From contig JAGWPW010000026.1 in NCBI GenBank assembly GCA_028870315.1, forward strand, positions 1-44,887: 44,887 nucleotides of DNA. Direction: 5' to 3'. The translations under genes were made by a program, and so were the position numbers. Under the pieces are notes generated by a model that did no database searches, was not told where the DNA came from, and saw only the letters and a program-made list of their open reading frames with translations. Each line of letters opens with the position of its first letter. Position 1 is the stretch's first letter. This document shows positions 33,180-41,166 of the stretch, piece by piece. The DNA comes from Sphingomonadales bacterium (GTDB lineage: Bacteria; Pseudomonadota; Alphaproteobacteria; Sphingomonadales; Sphingomonadaceae).

Positions 33180-34009
33180 GCGGATTTGACGAACATGCGC
33201 TTGCCGAATGGCAGGCGGCGATCGGCAGGCAGGAAAAGCTGGAACAGCGGCTCGAAGTCCAGAGTCTGCGCCGTTTCGCGCTGGCGACCGGCAGCAGTCC
33301 GGACGTCGAGAAGGCAATGCCCGCGCTCGGGCACTGGGCCTTCTTCCTGCCCGACGCGGGCGATGGCGCGCTCGGCGAGGATGGGCATCCGCGGCGCGGC
33401 GGCTTTCTCCCCGCGATCACGCTGCCGCGCCGCATGTTCGCCGCCGCCGACATCCGCTTCGAGGCGCCGTTGCTCCTGGGCGAGGTCGCCGAACAGGTCA
33501 GCACGATCACCTCGGTCACGCCCAAGAGCGGCCGGTCGGGCGATCTCGTCTTCGTCGAGGTCGAACGCCGGCTTGGACAGCAGGGCCGCACGCGCATCGT
33601 CGAGACGCAAAGCTACGTCTATCGCGACGATGGTCCACCCACGCCGATGCCCGAACCGGCTGGCCCGGACGCGGCGAGCCGGACCCATGGCGAGGTGTGG
33701 CAGCCGGGGCCGGTCAATCTGTTCCGCTTTTCGGCGGCGACCTTCAACAGCCACCGTATCCATTATGACAGCGATTATGCGACCCGGGTCGAAGGCTATC
33801 CCGCGCTCGTCGTCCACGGCCCGTTCACCGCGGCCAGGCTGGCGGGATTTGCCGAACGCCGGGGCGCGCTCGCCCGCTTCGCCTTCCGCGCGCAGGTGCC
33901 GCTGTTCCTCGGCCAGCCGATCCACCTTCAGGACGGCGATGAGGGGGAAGTCCGCGCGGTGCGCTGCGATGGCGCGACCGCCATGACCGCAAAGCTGTCC
34001 TACGCATGA
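33176..34009 (+). CDS. MaoC-like/FAS1-type dehydratase (mesaconyl-CoA hydratase-like)
   Basis: 277 aa, the usual length for the double-hotdog mesaconyl-C4-CoA hydratase/HTD2 group. The N-terminal domain has FLPAITLPRRMFAAADIRFEAPLLLGE, and the C-terminal has FSAATFNSHRIHYDSDYATRVEGYPALVVHGPFTAARL, with the Asp/His catalytic hydratase element. It would add water to, or remove it from, an enoyl-CoA. It lies 116 bp after the selenoprotein gene on the same strand, so the two are probably co-transcribed. Specific substrate not predictable. Confidence 0.9.
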   Translation: MSGFDEHALAEWQAAIGRQEKLEQRLEVQSLRRFALATGSSPDVEKAMPALGHWAFFLPDAGDGALGEDGHPRRGGFLPAITLPRRMFAAADIRFEAPLLLGEVAEQVSTITSVTPKSGRSGDLVFVEVERRLGQQGRTRIVETQSYVYRDDGPPTPMPEPAGPDAASRTHGEVWQPGPVNLFRFSAATFNSHRIHYDSDYATRVEGYPALVVHGPFTAARLAGFAERRGALARFAFRAQVPLFLGQPIHLQDGDEGEVRAVRCDGATAMTAKLSYA

Positions 34010-34027
34010 TCGAGCCGGTCCCGGTTG

Positions 34028-34160
34028 GGCTCTGACGCAATTTTGATGATCGTCATGATGTCGCGCCGATCAGCCATGCTTCGAGCAGATCGAGTTTTGC
34101 CCGGTCGTACATTTGGCGTTTGACGAGGTTGAGCTTGGTGATTTGTCGAGTTCTTCCTGC
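34028..34160 (-). pseudogene. Remnant of an ISL3-like transposase C-terminus
   Basis: On the minus strand, codons from about 34151 to a stop at 34053 give ITKLNLVKRQMYDRAKLDLLEAW, matching the LK-x-x-KRQMYGRA-x-x-x-LL ending of ISL3-family transposases. The rest of the gene is absent. GGCTCTGACGCAA at 34028-34040 resembles the GGCTCT start of ISL3 terminal repeats. It is a scar, not an active element. Confidence 0.6.
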
Positions 34161-34485
34161 CGAACATCGATCTGCAACGGGGCGGCGGCGATGGCGCCAC
34201 CAAGGCGGGCTACCGCGCTGGCGGGTGAGAAGCCTGCTATTGAAATGGCCCGACCTCGAAGGCGAGGGTGTGCCGCGCACCCTGCGCAAGGTGCTGGTGC
34301 CATCGCCGATGCGCGCTCGCGAACTGATGAAGGGCAAGGGCATACAGCCCGGTCGGCGATGCCGCCTGCGCGCCCAAGGCGTGCTCTTTCGCGCGTTTTG
34401 AACCGGACCGGGCGGCGGCGCACCGCGCTTCGCCAGCGGCCCTGCCTGACGCAATCACGGTGATCCGATAGGGCTGGACATCACC
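34161..34485. other. Degenerate region between IS remnant and aldo/keto reductase
   Basis: No supported gene. The plus frame at 34120-34401 has a plausible short stretch (LLKWPDLEGEGVPRTLRK) but no recognised family and no start context. Probably debris of the element represented by the adjacent transposase scar. Confidence 0.4.
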
Positions 34486-35427
34486 CTAGGGCAAAGGTGC
34501 GCCGCGCGCGGCGGCGAGCACCGCGTACCATTCGCTCCGGGTCCAGCTCACCATGAGCGCATTGCGCGCACGCAGGATGCGTTCGGGCGATTGCGAGCCG
34601 ATGATCGGCACGATCCGCGCCGGATGCGCCATCACCCAGGACAGCGCGGCGGCGGCGGGATCGGCGCCGAAGCGCGCGCCCTGTTCGGCGAAAAGCACCG
34701 CGGCCGGGTGATCGCCCCCGACCAGCCGGCCCCCGCCGAGCGGCGACCACGCGAGCACCGCCATCGCGCGCGCCATCGCCTGGTCGAGCGTGCCATCATG
34801 AAGCGGCGCATGGTGGAGCGCCGAGAATTCGGGCTGGGTGGCGACCAGCGGCACCGGCAGGAAGGCCTGCAACGCCTCGACCTCGGCGGGGCTGTGGTTC
34901 GAGACGCCGAGATGGCGGACCTTGCCCGCCGCGACCATGGCGGCGAGGCAATCGGCGAGTTCGCGCGGATGGGTGAGGAAGTCGCGGCGATGAATCTGGT
35001 AAAGGTCGATGTGGTCGAGCCCGAGCCGGCGCAACGAGGCGTCCAGCGCCTCGGCCAGATAGGCGGGCGATGAATCATAGGGCCAGCCGCGCCGGATCCC
35101 GCCCTTGGTCGCGACGATCATCCGCGCGCGCAACTCGGGCCGCCGCGCCAGCGCCCCGCCGAACAGCGCCTCGGCGCCGCCGAAACCGACAGGTTCGCCC
35201 GCGCCATAGATGTCGGCGGTATCGAACAGGGTGATGCCGGCCTCGAGCGCCGCCTCGATCCGGGCGATCACCGCGCCGATATCGTCGCGGCCGTCGCGAT
35301 CGGCGAGCCGCCACATGCCCCAGGCGATCGGGAACACGGCGACGCCGCTCGCGCCGAGCGGAACGTGTTCAGGCGATGGTTTCAGCGACATGTCCGGTTT
35401 CCCATGCAAGTGGATCGATTTCGACAT
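34486..35427 (-). CDS. Aldo/keto reductase
   Basis: 313 aa. The ATG at 35427 has GAGG 7 bases upstream; an ATG 12 codons later is an alternative. AKR motifs: FDTADIYGAG (catalytic Asp and Tyr), MIVATKGG (Lys), IDLYQIHRRD (His), LGVSNHSPAEVE, and NADPH-binding PIIGSQSPERI. The core matches the YdhF-like monomeric AKR group. The gene stands alone between a transposase scar and a gene-free stretch, on the same strand as the esterase-MFS pair. Substrate unknown. Confidence 0.9.
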   Translation of the reverse strand: MSKSIHLHGKPDMSLKPSPEHVPLGASGVAVFPIAWGMWRLADRDGRDDIGAVIARIEAALEAGITLFDTADIYGAGEPVGFGGAEALFGGALARRPELRARMIVATKGGIRRGWPYDSSPAYLAEALDASLRRLGLDHIDLYQIHRRDFLTHPRELADCLAAMVAAGKVRHLGVSNHSPAEVEALQAFLPVPLVATQPEFSALHHAPLHDGTLDQAMARAMAVLAWSPLGGGRLVGGDHPAAVLFAEQGARFGADPAAAALSWVMAHPARIVPIIGSQSPERILRARNALMVSWTRSEWYAVLAAARGAPLP

Positions 35428-35777
35428 TTGCTTGCCTCAGCCGGACCTGATTTCCCATGATTTTCTGATTTCAGAGTGCGCAGAGCATGCGCGAGCCCCG
35501 GCGCAGCAGGCTCAGGGGGAACGATCTTTGCGGTAGAAGCAGGCGCGAGCCTGCGTGCGCCCAACGGCGCTACCTATGCCTTCACCGCCAACGACGATAG
35601 CGTGCTGATCCGGGGGCTGGGGCGCGGACATTCTCAACGCAGGCTCGTTGACGATGCCGTGCGGGTATCCCATCCGGCCGCGCTCGCCTGTGGCGCGCGC
35701 GGCCGTGGCTGCGGGTGATGTTGGGGGCGGTCCGAAAGTGGCGGCCAAATTCGACCATTCGAACCTGCGCATTCCCG
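35428..35777. other. Gene-free stretch of 350 bp
   Basis: No convincing gene. A perfect 6-bp stem with a GCGA tetraloop (GCAGGC-GCGA-GCCTGC) lies at 35539-35554, without a T-run. Open frames at 35476-35718 (plus) and 35512-35823 (minus) have no family features or ribosome-binding sites. Confidence 0.4.
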
Positions 35778-36833
35778 TCAATGATGGAGCGTGGTGTGCG
35801 CTTTCAGGAAGCGCGCCATGCATTCGTTCGCCTCGCGGGTTTCAGGGATGTCCATATAGGCCCAGAAGGCGTGCGGCAGCCCGTCGAAAACAATCAGGCG
35901 TGTATCGACGCCCTTGGCTTCGAGCGCGCGGCCGAAGATCGCGGTTCCGCTCAACAGGATGTCGCGGGTGCTGCTGACGAGGAGTGTCGGTGGAAATTTC
36001 GCAAGCGCGCTATGCAGCGGCGACAGCAGCGGGTCGTTCGCCGGCGTTTTCCCGACATAGCCGGCCATGCCTTCGGCCAGCGTCCTGCTCGCGTTGGGCA
36101 GCGGCTGCCAGCTCTCGCTGTCGCCGGGCGTGGCGAAATCGGCCATGCCTGAAAAGAAGCCGAGGGCCTGGGGCAGCGGCTGGTGCTGGGCGATCAGGCG
36201 CGCGACCAATTGCGCGCTCAACCCCGCGCCGGCGGAGGTGCCGTAGACCGCGATCGGGCGTCCCGGGTGATCGCGGCGCAGCGCCGTGTAGACCGCCAGC
36301 GCATCATCGACCGCCGCCGGGAACGCGTGCTCGGGCGCGAGGCGGTAAAGCACCGCGACCACCGGGATGCCGGTCAATGCCGCGATCGGGATGGTTTCGG
36401 TCAGCGAGCCCGAATCGAGCGTGAAGCCGCCGCCATGCAGATTGAGCAGCAACGGCCCGCTGCCGAGCGCGGAAACGCCCTTCGGCAGGACGATGCGCAC
36501 GGGCACGCCTGCGATTTCCGACGTCCTGACCTCGACCGCATAGCGCTTGCTCAGGGTCTTGCCGAAGGACGCCTGGACCGCGTCCGCAAAGCGGCGCTGG
36601 TCAACGAGCGGCGGGAGCGGGTCGGGAACCGGCGCCCGGGCCATCATCGTCGTCAGCGCGCGACCCTGCGGGCTGACCGTCTCGGGCATCGGCCAGCGCA
36701 GGATGTTGGGCTGGCTGCCCGGCGCTGGTGGCGGCGGTGTCTGCGCGAGCGCCGGCACGGTCGTGACCGCGAGCATCGCGAGACGCAGCACCCTGACGCG
36801 AATGACGGCGATTCTATCGGACCAACTGCTCAT
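35778..36833 (-). CDS. Secreted HSL-type alpha/beta hydrolase (esterase)
   Basis: 351 aa from the ATG at 36833, overlapping the MFS stop by 4 bp. Residues 10-31 (VIRVRVLRLAMLAVTTVPALAQ) look like a signal peptide, then a Pro-rich stretch. HGGGF oxyanion motif, YRLAPEHAFPAAVDD, the nucleophile in GTSAGAG, and an Asp in SSTRDIL with His in LPHAFW complete the triad. HSL-family esterases hydrolyse short acyl esters. With the co-transcribed permease and the nearby trehalase and receptor, it may deacylate an imported ester; that is inference. Confidence 0.88.
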   Translation of the reverse strand: MSSWSDRIAVIRVRVLRLAMLAVTTVPALAQTPPPPAPGSQPNILRWPMPETVSPQGRALTTMMARAPVPDPLPPLVDQRRFADAVQASFGKTLSKRYAVEVRTSEIAGVPVRIVLPKGVSALGSGPLLLNLHGGGFTLDSGSLTETIPIAALTGIPVVAVLYRLAPEHAFPAAVDDALAVYTALRRDHPGRPIAVYGTSAGAGLSAQLVARLIAQHQPLPQALGFFSGMADFATPGDSESWQPLPNASRTLAEGMAGYVGKTPANDPLLSPLHSALAKFPPTLLVSSTRDILLSGTAIFGRALEAKGVDTRLIVFDGLPHAFWAYMDIPETREANECMARFLKAHTTLHH

Positions 36834-38062
36834 TGTGCTTGCGCTCCGTCTGGAAGGATTTTCTCGTCGCGGCCGGCCGCGCGCCACGCGGTCCAGGCGA
36901 AAAGCGCGCCGAGCGCTGCCAACCCGGCCATGGCGAGGTAGGAGATCGCCGGGCCCTGCGACCACAGCAGCCCCGATCCGGCGGTCGAAACCGCCAGCAC
37001 CGCGCCGAACAGCACGGCGTTGAGCCCCTGCGCGGCGGCGCTGAGATTGCTGGTCACCCGCGCCGCGATCACCAGCATGATGCCAAGAATCGTGCCGGTG
37101 GCGCTGACCCCGTTGAGCAGTTGCGCGCCGACCAGTACCGCGATGCCCGGTCGCGTCGCCATGATCAGCCAGCGCGCCATCGCCGCCAGCGCGCCGAGCG
37201 CGATCAGCAGGCAGGGATCGCGGCCCCCGAGCAGCCTGGCGCCGAACCAGAAGGCGAGGATCTCGGCGCTGACCGCAAGCGCCTGAAGCAGGCCGATGAC
37301 CCCCGTCGCCAGCCCCTGCGCCGCCCACTGGATCGCGGCGAAGCTGTTGAGCACGCCATGGCTGCCCATCACCAGCGAGGCGGCGGCCATCGCCAGCAGC
37401 AGCGCGCGATCGCCCAGCACATCGCGCCAGCGCCCGGGCCGCGCCTCCTCGACCGGCGCCAGGCCGCGATCATCGGGAAGCAGCGGCACCACGGCGACCG
37501 GCAGCAGCAGCAGCGCCGCGACCATCGCCGGCAGCCAGCCGATGCCGGCAAGCCCGATCGCCGAGCCGGCCGCGACGTTGGAGACGACCACGCCGATCGA
37601 GCCCCACACCCGCAGCCGTCCGAAATCGAGCGCGTGGCTCCGCGTCGCGATCACCGCATAGGCATCGGTCAGCACCGGGATCTGGTCCCAGATGACCGAG
37701 AACAGGAGAAAGATCGCCGCCCGCGCGACATGCCCCGGTCCGCCGAGCAGCAGCAGGATCACCGCGGCCGAGCCCAGCGCGGTTGCGGCGATGGCGTCGC
37801 GCACCCGCGCGCGTCGCCCGGCCCAGGCGGAAAACGGCGCCACGGTGAGCAGGCGCAGGACCAGCGGAATCGCGGCGAGAAGCCCGATCTCGCCGGGCGG
37901 CGCGCCGCTTGCTTTCAACCACAGCGGCAGGAAGGCAAAAAAGCCGAAGTGCAGATAGAGCGCGAGGTAGAGCCCCGACACCTCGAATGCGAGCCGGGCG
38001 CGCGCCGGCGGGTTCGCGCCACCGCGCGTCACCGGCAACCGCAACGGTCCGATCACATCCAC
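36830..38062 (-). CDS. MFS permease (MFS_1_like, phenylpropionate/nucleoside-transporter type)
   Basis: 410 aa if started at the GTG at 38062, which has GGGGAG six bases upstream. ATGs at 38104 and 38113 lie inside the LacI-type operator and the presumed promoter, so they are unlikely. About 12 hydrophobic segments run from LYLALYLHFGFFAFLPLW to AMAGLAALGALFAWTA. SALDFGRLRVWGSIG resembles the motif of HcaT-like MFS_1_like permeases. It is coupled to the esterase gene at its 3' end and divergent from a second esterase. Substrate unknown. Confidence 0.85.
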   Translation of the reverse strand: MDVIGPLRLPVTRGGANPPARARLAFEVSGLYLALYLHFGFFAFLPLWLKASGAPPGEIGLLAAIPLVLRLLTVAPFSAWAGRRARVRDAIAATALGSAAVILLLLGGPGHVARAAIFLLFSVIWDQIPVLTDAYAVIATRSHALDFGRLRVWGSIGVVVSNVAAGSAIGLAGIGWLPAMVAALLLLPVAVVPLLPDDRGLAPVEEARPGRWRDVLGDRALLLAMAAASLVMGSHGVLNSFAAIQWAAQGLATGVIGLLQALAVSAEILAFWFGARLLGGRDPCLLIALGALAAMARWLIMATRPGIAVLVGAQLLNGVSATGTILGIMLVIAARVTSNLSAAAQGLNAVLFGAVLAVSTAGSGLLWSQGPAISYLAMAGLAALGALFAWTAWRAAGRDEKILPDGAQAQ

Positions 38063-38098
38063 ATCCGTCTCCCCAGCGACTCGCGCTATAGGGGCGAT

Positions 38099-38112
38099 TG
38101 ACATCGATGTCA
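38099..38112. promoter_or_regulatory. LacI-type operator TGACATCGATGTCA (site 1)
   Basis: A perfect 14-base palindrome between the divergent permease and esterase genes. On the plus strand it overlaps TTGACA (38098-38103). On the minus strand ATGACA is followed by 17 bases and TATAGC, so bound repressor would block the permease promoter. Confidence 0.8.
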
Positions 38113-38132
38113 TTCGAAACCAGAACCAACCT

Positions 38133-39062
38133 ATGCTCGATCCCGACATCGCCGCATTGCTCGGCCCTGCCGCACCCCCGCCCGCGCTTTCGCCCGATTC
38201 GATCGCGGACATGCGAGCGGGCATGCGCGCAATGGGCGGGGCGCTGACGGGCGCGAAACTGCCAGTGGTTCAGGACCATAGCGCCGATGGTGTCGCGGTC
38301 CGGCTCTATCGCCCTTCGGCCGCGCACGATCTGCCGCTGCTGGTCTTCCTCCATGGTGGCGGCTGGTTTCTTGGCGATCTTGATACGCACGACGCGATGC
38401 ATCGCCAGCTCGCGCGGCAGGCGGGCTGCGCGGTGCTGGCGGTCGCCTATCGGCTCGCGCCCGAGCACCGCTTTCCCGCCGGGCTCGACGACGCGCTGGC
38501 CGCGCTGCGCTGGGCGAGGCGCGAGGCGGCGAGGCTCGGCTGCGACGTGGCGCGCATCGCTCTGGGCGGAGAGAGCGCCGGGGCCAATCTGGCGGCAGCG
38601 GTCACGCTGCGGCTGCGCACCGCGGGCGAGGCGCAGCCGCTGTTCCAGTTGCTGGTGCATCCGGTGACCGACATGCGCTTCGCGCTGCCTTCGATCGGCG
38701 CGGTCGCGGCACCGGGGCTGGAGCGCCGCTATCTCGAAGCGTGCCGGGCGCTGTACCTCGGCGCTGCCGACCCCGACGATCCGCTGGTCTCGCCGCTGCG
38801 GGCCGGATCGCATGCCGGTCTGGCGCCGGCGATCGTCCTCACCGCCGAGGAAGATCCGTTGCGTGACGATGGCGAGTTCTACGCAGCCGCGTTGGTGCGG
38901 GCGGGGGTCGAGACGCTGGCCTGCCGGCTGCCGTCGCTGCCGCACGGCTTCTTGTTCCTGCCGGTCGCCATTCCCGCGGTCGCAAACGCCTATGCGTGTA
39001 TCGCGCGGTTGATCCTGCGCCATTTTTCGCGTGACAGCGGCGCGCTTCTCGACAACGGCTGA
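38133..39062 (+). CDS. HSL-type alpha/beta hydrolase (esterase)
   Basis: 309 aa, cytoplasmic (no signal peptide). FLHGGGWFLGD oxyanion motif, YRLAPEHRFPAG, GGESAGANLAA with the Ser nucleophile, EDPLRDDG with the acid, and SLPHGFLF with the His. The start lacks a good ribosome-binding site and the leader is short (about 20-30 bases after TTGACA), so translation may be weak or leaderless. It is 3 bp from the lacI gene and under site 1 of the operator set. Confidence 0.9.
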   Translation: MLDPDIAALLGPAAPPPALSPDSIADMRAGMRAMGGALTGAKLPVVQDHSADGVAVRLYRPSAAHDLPLLVFLHGGGWFLGDLDTHDAMHRQLARQAGCAVLAVAYRLAPEHRFPAGLDDALAALRWARREAARLGCDVARIALGGESAGANLAAAVTLRLRTAGEAQPLFQLLVHPVTDMRFALPSIGAVAAPGLERRYLEACRALYLGAADPDDPLVSPLRAGSHAGLAPAIVLTAEEDPLRDDGEFYAAALVRAGVETLACRLPSLPHGFLFLPVAIPAVANAYACIARLILRHFSRDSGALLDNG

Positions 39063-39065
39063 GCG

Positions 39066-40070
39066 ATGACCAGGGGCAGATCCGGCGGCGAGCGGCCGAC
39101 GATGGAAATGGTCGCGCAGCGTGCCGGCGTGTCCAAGATCACCGTGTCGCGGGCGCTGCGCGGCAGCGCGCTGGTGCGCCCCGAGCTGCGCGAGAAAATC
39201 GCCGAGGCGGCGAAGCAGGCGGGCTACCGGATGAATGTCGCGGCGCGCACGCTGCGCACGCGGCGCTCGCACACCATCGCCGTGGTCGTCGAGCAGCTTT
39301 CGCGCGGCGACCGCCCGATCGCCGATCCGCTGCTGCTGTCGATCATCGGTGGCCTGCTCGAAGCGTTAACCCCGCTGGGCTATGCGCTGATCCTGACGAC
39401 GCAGGCGCATTTCCTCACCTCCAACGCGATGGGCGCCGACGGCATCGTCGCCATCGGCGAGGGCGAGGGCGGCGCGGGCCTGCGCGAAATGGTCGGTTTC
39501 GACCTGCCGCTCATCGCCTGGGGCGAGCCGATCCTGGGCCTCGACATCAAGGTCATCGGCAGCGACAACCGCCAGGGGGGCAAGGTCGCCGCCGAGCATC
39601 TCGTCGCCGCCGGGCGCAGGCGGCTGCTGTTCCTCGGTGACGCCGAGCATCCCGAGGTCGCGGCGCGGCTCGAAGGCGTGCGCGAGGTGCTGGCAGCGAG
39701 CGAGGCGGTGCTCGCCGGAGTGCTGCCGTGCCCCTTCACCATCGAGGGCGGTGCGGCGGCACTTGCGGGCGCGCTCGATATGTCGCTGGCTTTCGACGCC
39801 GTCGTCGCGGCGAGCGACTTCATCGCCGCCGGTGCCTGCGACGCGCTGGTCGCGCGTGGCGTGACGGTGCCGCGCGAGGTGGCGATCGTCGGCTTCGACG
39901 ACACGCCGATCGCCGCCGCGCATCGCCCGCCGCTGTCCTCCATCCGCCAGGACGGCCTCGGCGCCGGCCAGGCGCTGGGCCGCGCCATCGTCGCGCTCAT
40001 CGAAAATACCCCCGGGCTTGCGCTCAAGCCGCTGCCGGTCGAGCTGGTCGTCCGCGCCAGCAGTTCATGA
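39066..40070 (+). CDS. LacI family transcriptional regulator
   Basis: 334 aa, three bases after the esterase. HTH at residues 12-31 (TMEMVAQRAGVSKITVSRALRGS), hinge helix near AARTLRTRRS, then a periplasmic-binding-protein-like effector domain with SDNRQGGKVAAEHL and VGFDDTPIA. Full family length. It probably binds the TGACATCGAT-type palindromes at 38099, 41037 and 41102 and responds to a sugar. Its stop overlaps the convergent esterase stop by 6 bp. Confidence 0.93.
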   Translation: MTRGRSGGERPTMEMVAQRAGVSKITVSRALRGSALVRPELREKIAEAAKQAGYRMNVAARTLRTRRSHTIAVVVEQLSRGDRPIADPLLLSIIGGLLEALTPLGYALILTTQAHFLTSNAMGADGIVAIGEGEGGAGLREMVGFDLPLIAWGEPILGLDIKVIGSDNRQGGKVAAEHLVAAGRRRLLFLGDAEHPEVAARLEGVREVLAASEAVLAGVLPCPFTIEGGAAALAGALDMSLAFDAVVAASDFIAAGACDALVARGVTVPREVAIVGFDDTPIAAAHRPPLSSIRQDGLGAGQALGRAIVALIENTPGLALKPLPVELVVRASSS

Positions 40071-41015
40071 CCGCAACGCCTCGGGTTGTTCCAGCACTCT
40101 TGCGAAAAAGCGCGCCAGCGCGGCGAAGGTCTCGCGCGATTCGGGCAGCGTCGTTGCCATATGATGCGCATGCCCCATGCCGTCGAACAGCATGAACTCC
40201 GCCTCCACCCCCGCCGCCAGCAACCGCCGGTGCATGACCGAGACCGAGCTGGCCGCGAAATCGCGCGTGGCGGTGACAAGAAGCGCCGGGGGAAAGTGCC
40301 GCAGCAGGTCGGGGTGATTGCCCGGCATCGCGAGGGGGTCGTCGGGTGTCGTCGAAGAAAAATAGGGCATCGTCGCGAAGCTTGGTGCCGCTGTTGCGGG
40401 CGACGGCTGGAACAGCGGCGCGGTCATCGCCGAATCGCCGGCCAGTTCGAGCCCCGCCGCGTGCAGCATGGCGATGCCGCCGGGCACCGGGAGCCTGTCG
40501 CGGATCATCCGCGCGACGGCCTGCGCGGTGAGCGCGGCCCCGGCCGAGCAGCCGTAGATCCCGAGGCGCGCGGCGCTGCCGTCGGCAAGCAGGTGCCGGT
40601 AGACCGCGACGACGTCCTCGACGGCCGCGGGAAAGCAATGCTCGGGTGCGAGCCGGTACTCGACCGCAATCACCCGCATGCCGCTCACCGCGGCGACGGG
40701 AACCGCTTCGAGCAGCGCCCCGGCGCCGGCGCCCCACATGAAGGCGCCGCCGTGCAGGCAGATCAGCTGGCCCGCGTGGCGCGCGCCTCCGGCCGGCTCG
40801 ACGAGGTGGCAAGGCACACCAGCGCGCTCGACCTCGGCAATCGCGACCGGATAGGCTGTGCGCGACTGTGCCAGCCTGTGCTCGCAGAAGCGGCCGTAAT
40901 GCTGGCGGAGAACCTCGATCGAGGCGCCCGGCGGCGGCACCGTCGAATCACCCGCGAGTGCTTCCCTGGCTTCGCCGCTCACCCAGTCGGCGAAACGATG
41001 GGGGTCGATCGTCAT
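40065..41015 (-). CDS. HSL-type alpha/beta hydrolase (esterase)
   Basis: 316 aa from the ATG at 41015, with GGGAG six bases upstream; the longer open frame is not supported. CLHGGAFMWGAG oxyanion loop, EYRLAPEHCFPAAVEDV, nucleophile in GCSAGAAL, acid in TATRDFAAS and His in GMGHAHHM. It has no signal peptide. This third esterase of the locus is transcribed towards lacI. A copy of the LacI-type palindrome lies 22 bases upstream of the start. Confidence 0.9.
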   Translation of the reverse strand: MTIDPHRFADWVSGEAREALAGDSTVPPPGASIEVLRQHYGRFCEHRLAQSRTAYPVAIAEVERAGVPCHLVEPAGGARHAGQLICLHGGAFMWGAGAGALLEAVPVAAVSGMRVIAVEYRLAPEHCFPAAVEDVVAVYRHLLADGSAARLGIYGCSAGAALTAQAVARMIRDRLPVPGGIAMLHAAGLELAGDSAMTAPLFQPSPATAAPSFATMPYFSSTTPDDPLAMPGNHPDLLRHFPPALLVTATRDFAASSVSVMHRRLLAAGVEAEFMLFDGMGHAHHMATTLPESRETFAALARFFARVLEQPEALRS

Positions 41016-41036
41016 GCCATTCTCCCGGCCGCGGCC

Positions 41037-41050
41037 TGACATCGATAGCA
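41037..41050. promoter_or_regulatory. LacI-type operator TGACATCGATAGCA (site 2)
   Basis: Same 10-base core TGACATCGAT as sites 1 and 3, degenerate second half. It lies 22-35 bases upstream of the third esterase start. Confidence 0.6.
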
Positions 41051-41101
41051 GAACAGAAACTTCATACATAGCAGCATAGCGCTCTATCCTGAAATATGCA
41101 T

Positions 41102-41115
41102 TGACATCGATATCA
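41102..41115. promoter_or_regulatory. LacI-type operator TGACATCGATATCA (site 3)
   Basis: One mismatch from a perfect palindrome. It overlaps TTGACA at 41101-41106 and lies 52-65 bases before the receptor start codon. Confidence 0.75.
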
Positions 41116-41166
41116 TTTCGCGGCAATCCGGCCAGACCAAGAATGAACGATAAAGGGAGAGCGTCC

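Noticed and set aside
35476..35823. Small ORFs in the 350-bp gap before the esterase
   Set aside because: No start context, family or conservation signal visible.
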